A stretch of DNA of 11,365 nt, from contig DHVE01000063.1 of assembly GCA_002412495.1 (NCBI GenBank), positions 1-11,365 of the forward strand, read 5' to 3'. The notes under the pieces were generated by a model, which saw only the letters and a list, made by a program, of their open reading frames with translations, was not told the DNA's origin and ran no database searches. The first letter of the stretch is position 1, and every line of letters starts with the position of its first letter. The translations under genes and the position numbers were made by a program. Source of the stretch: Betaproteobacteria bacterium UBA5216. GTDB lineage: Bacteria > Pseudomonadota > Gammaproteobacteria > Burkholderiales > SG8-41. This document shows, piece after piece, positions 6,367-11,365 of the stretch.

Positions 6367-7878
6367 TCAAGATTGCGGCGCCAGCAAACCTTGATTAAAC
6401 AGTTCGCGCGCGGCATTGATGGTTTCGCCGGCGGTCAAGCCTGCCGGCCCCATGCCTTTGGCGACGCAAGCGTCCGCCGCCGCGCCATGTAGCCAGACCG
6501 CTGATTCCATCGCTTGCCTTGGCGCGACACCTTGCGCGATCAAGGCAGCGATGATGCCGGTCAACACATCACCCATGCCCGCGCTGGCCATGCCGGGATT
6601 GCCGCTCACGTTGATCTGCCACGGCTGACCCGGCGATGCACACACCGTGCCCGCGCCTTTGAGCACGACGTGCGCATTAAATTGTGTGGCAAGCGCCACG
6701 GCCGCAGCGACACGATTGTGTTGCACCTCGCGCGTGCCGCAGTTCAGCAAGCGCGCCGCTTCCGCTGGATGTGGCGTCAGCACGGTTTCTGTAACCACTT
6801 GTTTTAACATTGATTTCAACTGGTCTGAGACTGCAATTTGATTCAGCGCATCGGCATCGATCACCAGCGGCAAGGTGGTTTGTTGCGCCCATTCCAGCGC
6901 CCAACGCAAGTAACATGCGGCATCCGAAGACTGCCCCAAGCCGGGGCCAATGGCGAGACAGCTCAGGTGATCCAGTTTCATGACCGCGTCGGCCGCGCGC
7001 AGCATGAGCTCCGGTTGCGCGGTATCGACCTGCGGCGCGTTACGCGCCAGCAGGCCCGCGTAAACGCGGCCCGCGCCGAGTTTTAATGCGGCGCGCCCCG
7101 CGAGCAATGCCGCGCCCGCCATGCCCGTGTCGCCGCCGATAATGCCGACGCTGCCGTGACTGCCTTTATGCGTGTTGCGCAGTCGCGGTTTAAGGGCATG
7201 CGTGGTCGCGCCCAGTACGCGGCCGGGCGCGACGTTTGCGCTTGCAGCGAGATCGAGATCATTCACCAGAATGTCGCCGCAGTGATCCGGCCCGTCCAAT
7301 GTCAGCAGTCCCGGTTTGGTACCGATAAACGTCAGGGTGTGCGTGGCGCGCACGCAGTAGCCGTGAATGCGCCCGGTGTCCGCATCCAGTCCGCTGGGGA
7401 TATCAATCGACAACACCGGCGTGCCGGCTGCGCGACTGGCATTGATGACGCCTATCCATTGCGCGTAACGGCCATCGATATCCCGCGTGAGCCCGATACC
7501 GAACAAGCCATCGATAACCAGGGCGCAATCACGCGCCGTTGGAGGGTGATCTACGCTGATACCACCCGCGGCCCGCCACAATGCATGGGCCTTGGTGGCA
7601 TCATGCGGCAATTTCGCCGGGTCGCCAGCAAATACCACGGTGACGGTAAAAAACCATTGCTGGAGGAAACGTGCCACGACAAAAGCGTCGCCGCCGTTGT
7701 TGCCGGGGCCGGCAAATATCACGACTGGTTTGCCGCTGTCGCCGGCGAGCGCACGCGCCCACTGTGCGGCGGCGTGTCCGGCACGCTCCATCAGCGGCAG
7801 GTGCGCCTGTGCGGATTCGATGCGGCGTACGTCGTCTGTGAGGTAGAGCGGGGCGCCGTGGCTGATTTTGCGTTGCAT
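6367..7878 (-). CDS. nnr: Bifunctional NAD(P)H-hydrate epimerase / ADP-dependent NAD(P)H-hydrate dehydratase
   Basis: 503-residue fusion enzyme that repairs hydrated NADH and NADPH. The N-terminal YjeF/NnrE epimerase domain (about 1-220) interconverts R- and S-hydrates; it shows GPGNNGGDAFVVAR (57-70), LVIDGLFGIGL (120-130) and DIPSGLDADTG (159-169). The C-terminal NnrD dehydratase domain (about 230-500, ribokinase-like fold) removes water from the S-hydrate using ADP; it shows KGSHGSVGIIGG (238-249), GPGLG (311-315), VIDADALN (339-346), LTPHPAEAARLL (367-378), KGAG (407-410) and NPGMASAGMGDVLTG (428-442... around the catalytic Asp437). Length and domain order match the E. coli type fusion, and all key motifs are present. 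The start at 7878 is the first ATG and opens on the usual helix before the epimerase core; no clear ribosome-binding site precedes it. It diverges from purL across 59 bp, so the two genes share a very short control region. Confidence 0.95.
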   Translation of the reverse strand: MQRKISHGAPLYLTDDVRRIESAQAHLPLMERAGHAAAQWARALAGDSGKPVVIFAGPGNNGGDAFVVARFLQQWFFTVTVVFAGDPAKLPHDATKAHALWRAAGGISVDHPPTARDCALVIDGLFGIGLTRDIDGRYAQWIGVINASRAAGTPVLSIDIPSGLDADTGRIHGYCVRATHTLTFIGTKPGLLTLDGPDHCGDILVNDLDLAASANVAPGRVLGATTHALKPRLRNTHKGSHGSVGIIGGDTGMAGAALLAGRAALKLGAGRVYAGLLARNAPQVDTAQPELMLRAADAVMKLDHLSCLAIGPGLGQSSDAACYLRWALEWAQQTTLPLVIDADALNQIAVSDQLKSMLKQVVTETVLTPHPAEAARLLNCGTREVQHNRVAAAVALATQFNAHVVLKGAGTVCASPGQPWQINVSGNPGMASAGMGDVLTGIIAALIAQGVAPRQAMESAVWLHGAAADACVAKGMGPAGLTAGETINAARELFNQGLLAPQS

Positions 7879-7884
7879 GGTAAA

Positions 7885-7912
7885 TTAGTTTAGCGGAAAA
7901 GCATTGTAAAAT
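7885..7912 (+). promoter_or_regulatory. Candidate purL promoter
   Basis: TAAAAT (7907-7912) is a 5/6 match to the -10 consensus, with a poor -35 (TTAGTT, 7885-7890) at 16-bp spacing. It predicts a start near 7919 and a leader of about 19 nt before the purL ATG. I see no PurR-type palindrome in the divergent gap. Confidence 0.35.
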
Positions 7913-7937
7913 ACGGCTTTACAGCATCTCACCCACG

Positions 7938-10900
7938 ATGATTCTGCGTCTGCGGGGCCGCCGCGCCCTCTCTGATTTTCGCCTCGCAAAACTCTTGCAG
8001 GCACTCCCGGCGTCCATTTCATCGTTATCGGTGCATGCCGAATTCTGGCATTTCGTCGAAGTGACGCGCGCGCCGAGTCCGGCGGAGCAGCAACGACTCG
8101 AACATATCCTGACGTACGGACCGGCATCGCGCGTTGACGCAGCGCAAGGGACGTTGCTGCTGGTGCTACCCAGGCCCGGCACGATTTCGCCGTGGTCGTC
8201 CAAGGCCACCGACATCGCACGCCACTGTGGTCTGGAAGCGGTGCAACGCATTGAGCGTGGCACGGCTTATTGGATCAATGGGATCAATGGCGTGCCGGCC
8301 GCGCAAGCCGCCGCGCTGACCGCGCAGCTGGGGCCCCTGATTCACGACCGCATGACCGAAGCGGTGTTTGGCGCGATGGAAGACGCGGATCAATTGTTTC
8401 AGCGTTTCGATCCCAAGCCGCTGAACACGGTGGATGTCCTCGGCGGCGGCGTGGCGGCATTGGCACGGGCTAATCGCGAACTCGGGCTGGCGTTGTCGGA
8501 AGACGAAATCGAATATCTCGCGCAAAACTTCCAGCACATCCGGCGCAATCCGACGGACGTGGAACTGATGATGTTCGCGCAGGCCAATTCGGAACACTGC
8601 CGGCACAAGATTTTTAACGCTGATTGGGTGATCGACGGCGCGGCGAAGGATATTTCGCTGTTCGGCATGATCCGCACCACGCACGCGAAAAATCCGCGCG
8701 GCACGGTGGTGGCTTATTCGGACAATTCGTCGGTGATTGAAGGCGCGCGCGTCGAGCGTTTTTATCCCGGGCAAAACGGCGAGTACCGTTTTGTCGAGGA
8801 CGAGACGCACATCCTGATGAAAGTGGAGACGCACAATCATCCCACCGCGATTGCGCCGTTTCCGGGGGCTGCCACCGGGTCGGGCGGTGAAATTCGCGAC
8901 GAGGGCGCCACCGGTCGCGGCTCCAAACCGAAGGCGGGATTGACCGGGTTCTCGGTGTCGAATCTCAACATTCCGGATTTTGCGCAGCCTTGGGAGAACC
9001 TTTCGTATGGCCGGCCGGCGCGTATCAGCTCCGCGCTGCAAATCATGATCGACGGCCCCATCGGTGGCGCGGCGTTCAACAATGAATTCGGCCGGCCGAA
9101 TCTCGCGGGCTACTTTCGCACCTATGAACAAAACGTGGCCGGCGAAATGCGCGGCTATCACAAGCCGATCATGATTGCGGGCGGCGTAGGCAATATCGCC
9201 GCGCGTCATGTGCGCAAATTCGATCCGCCGCCCGGATCGCTGTTGATCCAATTGGGTGGCCCCGGCATGCTGATTGGCTTGGGTGGCGGCGCGGCGTCTA
9301 GCATGGACACCGGCGCCAATCTGGCGGATCTGGATTTTGATTCGGTGCAGCGCGGCAATCCCGAAATGCAGCGGCGCGCGCAGGAGGTCATCGACCGTTG
9401 CTGCGCGCTGGCGGATGCGAATCCGATTTTGTCGATTCACGATGTCGGCGCGGGCGGCTTGTCGAATGCGCTGCCGGAACTGGTGCATGGCGCGAAAACC
9501 GGCGGCCACTTCGATTTGCGTAAAATTCCCAGCGAAGAACCGGGCATGTCGCCGATGCAAATCTGGTGCAACGAGGCACAGGAACGTTATGTGCTGGCGA
9601 TCGCGCCCGACGCATTGTCAACCTTTGAAGCCATCTGCGCGCGCGAGCGTTGTCCGTTTGCCGTGCTTGGCACGGCTACCGCGGAAGAGCGGCTGATCGT
9701 CAGCGACCCCGTGTTCAACAACAACGCAGTGGACATGGAACTAGCCGTGTTGCTCGGCAAGCCGCCGAAAATGACACGGCGCGTGACCCGCGCCGCACGT
9801 CCGTTGCCCGCCTTTGATACGGCGAAAATGGATTTGCGCGAGGCCGCCTATCGCGTGCTGCGCATGCCGTCGGTGGCGGACAAAACTTTTTTGATCAGCA
9901 TCGGCGACCGTAGCGTGGGCGGCATGACCGCGCGCGATCAAATGGTTGGCCCGTGGCAGGTGCCGGTGGCTGATGTGGCGGTGACGCTGATGGGTTTTAA
10001 CACGCATCGCGGCGAAGCCTTTGCGATGGGTGAACGCACGCCGCTGGCGGTGATCGATGCCGCCGCGTCGGGACGCATGGCGGTGGGCGAGGCGCTGACG
10101 AATATTGCCGCAGCGTCGATCACGGCGATCGGCGACATCAAGTTGTCGGCCAACTGGATGGCGGCGGCGGGACATGGCAGCGAGGACGCCGCGTTGTTCG
10201 ACACCGTGCATGCCGTGGCAATGGAATTGTGTCCGCAACTCGGCATCAGCATTCCGGTGGGCAAGGATTCGTTGTCGATGAAAACGACCTGGATCGATGG
10301 CGCTGCAAGAAAAGAAGTTGTCGCGCCGTTGTCGCTGATCGTGTCCGCATTCGCGCCGGTGGCGGATGTGCGCAAGACACTGACGCCGCAATTGCGCCTG
10401 GATTGCGGCGACACGGTGCTGCTGCTGGTGGATCTGGCCAATGGCAAGACGCGCATGGGTGGTTCCGCGCTGGCACAGGCGTGGGGCGTCACGGGCGCGG
10501 TGGCGCCGGACCTGGATTTACCCGCGGTGTTGGTTAAATTTATTGAACAAAAACAAAGGCTTGTGGAACGCGGAGCAATACTCGCTTACCACGATCGCTC
10601 CGATGGCGGTTTGTTTGCGACCGTGTGCGAAATGATGTTTGCCGGGCGATGCGGCGTGGTGCTCGAACTCATGCGCGATGCGGCGGCCATCGAGACGCTG
10701 TTCAACGAAGAACTCGGCGTGGTGTTGCAGGTACGCGCGCGCGATGAAGCCGTGGTGCTGCGCGCGTTACAGACAACTGGCGCGCGTTGCGAGCGCATCG
10801 GCGTGGTGACCAACGATGCCGCGTTGCGAGTTCTCTCGGGGGATCGCGAAATTTTCCGCGAATCACGCATCGATCTGCATCGCGCATGGTCGGAGACGAC

Positions 10901-11365
10901 GTGGCGCATGCAGTCGCTGCGCGATAACCCGCAGTGCGCGCTGCAGGAATATGACCGCATACTTGATGCAGCGGACCCGGGCATTTCGCTGCGCCTGACG
11001 TTTGATCCGGCGCAAAACATTGGTGCGCCCCTGATCGCGAGCGGCGCGCGTCCGCGCATTGCCATCCTGCGCGAGCAGGGCGTCAACGGCCAGATTGAAA
11101 TGGCTGCCGCATTTGATCGCGCGGGCTTTACGGCGGTGGATGTGCACATGAGCGATATTATCGCCGGTCGCGCAAGCCTCGCGGATTTCAACGGCTTTGC
11201 GGCGTGCGGCGGTTTTTCGTATGGCGACGTGCTGGGCGCGGGGGAGGGCTGGGCAAAATCGATTCTGTTCAACGCGCGTGCGCGCGACCAGTTCGAAGCC
11301 TTTTTCAAGCGCAATGACACGTTCGCGCTGGGTGTGTGCAATGGCTGCCAGATGATGAGTAACCT
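7938..11365 (+). CDS. purL: Phosphoribosylformylglycinamidine synthase (single-chain PurL), 3' end outside window
   Basis: An uninterrupted frame of 1142 codons runs off the right edge. The enzyme converts FGAR, glutamine and ATP to FGAM in step four of purine synthesis in the cytoplasm. The N-terminal PurS-like domain (about 1-150) contains RPGTISPWSSKATDIA. The first synthetase half has FAQANSEHCRHKIFNADW and VETHNHPTAI (296-305), then PGAATGSGGEIRDEGATGRG and GGAAFNNEFGRP. The middle has IHDVGAGGLSNA and WCNEAQERY. The second half has GDRSVGGMTARDQMVGPWQVP, KLSANWMAAAGH, PVGKDSLSMK and AYHDRSDGGL. The C-terminal class I glutaminase domain begins near residue 1048, with VACGGFSYGDVLGAG-type sequence (here AACGG) and the nucleophile elbow GVCNGCQMMSNL, Cys1134 aligning with Cys1135 of E. 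coli PurL. The His/Glu of that triad lie beyond the window; about 150 residues are missing if it is E. coli-sized. No frameshift was seen. The start at 7938 fits the ILRGxxALSxFR opening of the family; it has no obvious Shine-Dalgarno. Confidence 0.97.
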   Translation, partial: MILRLRGRRALSDFRLAKLLQALPASISSLSVHAEFWHFVEVTRAPSPAEQQRLEHILTYGPASRVDAAQGTLLLVLPRPGTISPWSSKATDIARHCGLEAVQRIERGTAYWINGINGVPAAQAAALTAQLGPLIHDRMTEAVFGAMEDADQLFQRFDPKPLNTVDVLGGGVAALARANRELGLALSEDEIEYLAQNFQHIRRNPTDVELMMFAQANSEHCRHKIFNADWVIDGAAKDISLFGMIRTTHAKNPRGTVVAYSDNSSVIEGARVERFYPGQNGEYRFVEDETHILMKVETHNHPTAIAPFPGAATGSGGEIRDEGATGRGSKPKAGLTGFSVSNLNIPDFAQPWENLSYGRPARISSALQIMIDGPIGGAAFNNEFGRPNLAGYFRTYEQNVAGEMRGYHKPIMIAGGVGNIAARHVRKFDPPPGSLLIQLGGPGMLIGLGGGAASSMDTGANLADLDFDSVQRGNPEMQRRAQEVIDRCCALADANPILSIHDVGAGGLSNALPELVHGAKTGGHFDLRKIPSEEPGMSPMQIWCNEAQERYVLAIAPDALSTFEAICARERCPFAVLGTATAEERLIVSDPVFNNNAVDMELAVLLGKPPKMTRRVTRAARPLPAFDTAKMDLREAAYRVLRMPSVADKTFLISIGDRSVGGMTARDQMVGPWQVPVADVAVTLMGFNTHRGEAFAMGERTPLAVIDAAASGRMAVGEALTNIAAASITAIGDIKLSANWMAAAGHGSEDAALFDTVHAVAMELCPQLGISIPVGKDSLSMKTTWIDGAARKEVVAPLSLIVSAFAPVADVRKTLTPQLRLDCGDTVLLLVDLANGKTRMGGSALAQAWGVTGAVAPDLDLPAVLVKFIEQKQRLVERGAILAYHDRSDGGLFATVCEMMFAGRCGVVLELMRDAAAIETLFNEELGVVLQVRARDEAVVLRALQTTGARCERIGVVTNDAALRVLSGDREIFRESRIDLHRAWSETTWRMQSLRDNPQCALQEYDRILDAADPGISLRLTFDPAQNIGAPLIASGARPRIAILREQGVNGQIEMAAAFDRAGFTAVDVHMSDIIAGRASLADFNGFAACGGFSYGDVLGAGEGWAKSILFNARARDQFEAFFKRNDTFALGVCNGCQMMSN

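Noticed and set aside
7879..7905. TTTACA-17-TAATTT promoter-like pair for nnr on the minus strand
   Set aside because: The -10 would end only 3 nt before the start codon, so transcription would begin inside the gene; the -10 match is also poor.
8166..9560. 464-codon open frame on the minus strand opposite purL
   Set aside because: It lies wholly antisense to a well-conserved purL; its composition is rich in Arg, His and Ala as expected from reading GC-biased codons backwards, and no family is recognisable. The other long minus-strand frames at 9741-10391 and 10586-11341 are the same effect.
1..11365. Search for a defence system, prophage, transposon, CRISPR array or integron
   Set aside because: No transposase, integrase, cas gene, direct-repeat array, terminal inverted repeats or RNA gene was seen; the genes present are housekeeping or metabolic.

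Overview
The window is ordinary-looking, GC-rich chromosomal DNA from a proteobacterium, most likely a betaproteobacterium. The evidence is rdgC (a beta/gamma-proteobacterial gene), a single-chain purL of the beta/gamma type, and the C-terminal end of a Bug (TctC-like) solute-binding protein, a family greatly expanded in Burkholderiales and relatives. The exact lineage cannot be fixed from the sequence alone.

Layout: positions 63-3492 hold three minus-strand genes, read right to left: rdgC, a CaiB/BaiF family III CoA-transferase 58 bp behind it, and, after a 282-bp gap with its own candidate promoter, an exported double-rhodanese protein. Diverging from rdgC is a plus-strand gene for a tandem carboxymuconolactone-decarboxylase-like protein (3619-4452). 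It converges, with a 20-bp gap, on a minus-strand 12-TM MOP-superfamily (MATE/ANK-like) transporter (4473-5810). A gene-poor stretch (5811-6087) leads into a short in-frame remnant of a Bug periplasmic binding protein (6088-6327). This converges on nnr (6367-7878, minus), the bifunctional NAD(P)H-hydrate repair enzyme. Across a 59-bp divergent gap, purL begins at 7938 and runs off the right edge. The window stops just after the glutaminase nucleophile cysteine, so the last part of the protein (about 150 residues by comparison with E. coli) is outside.

Functionally this is a mosaic of unrelated housekeeping genes (purine synthesis, nicotinamide-nucleotide repair, RecA control) and metabolic or transport accessories. 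I see no defence island, prophage, IS element, CRISPR array, rRNA or tRNA. I did not find a convincing undescribed system. The points most worth a second look are the serine-for-cysteine replacement in one rhodanese domain of a protein with a signal peptide and a coiled-coil tail, the Bug remnant, the 12-TM transporter of uncertain subfamily, and a Trp-rich leader-size ORF upstream of the rhodanese gene.
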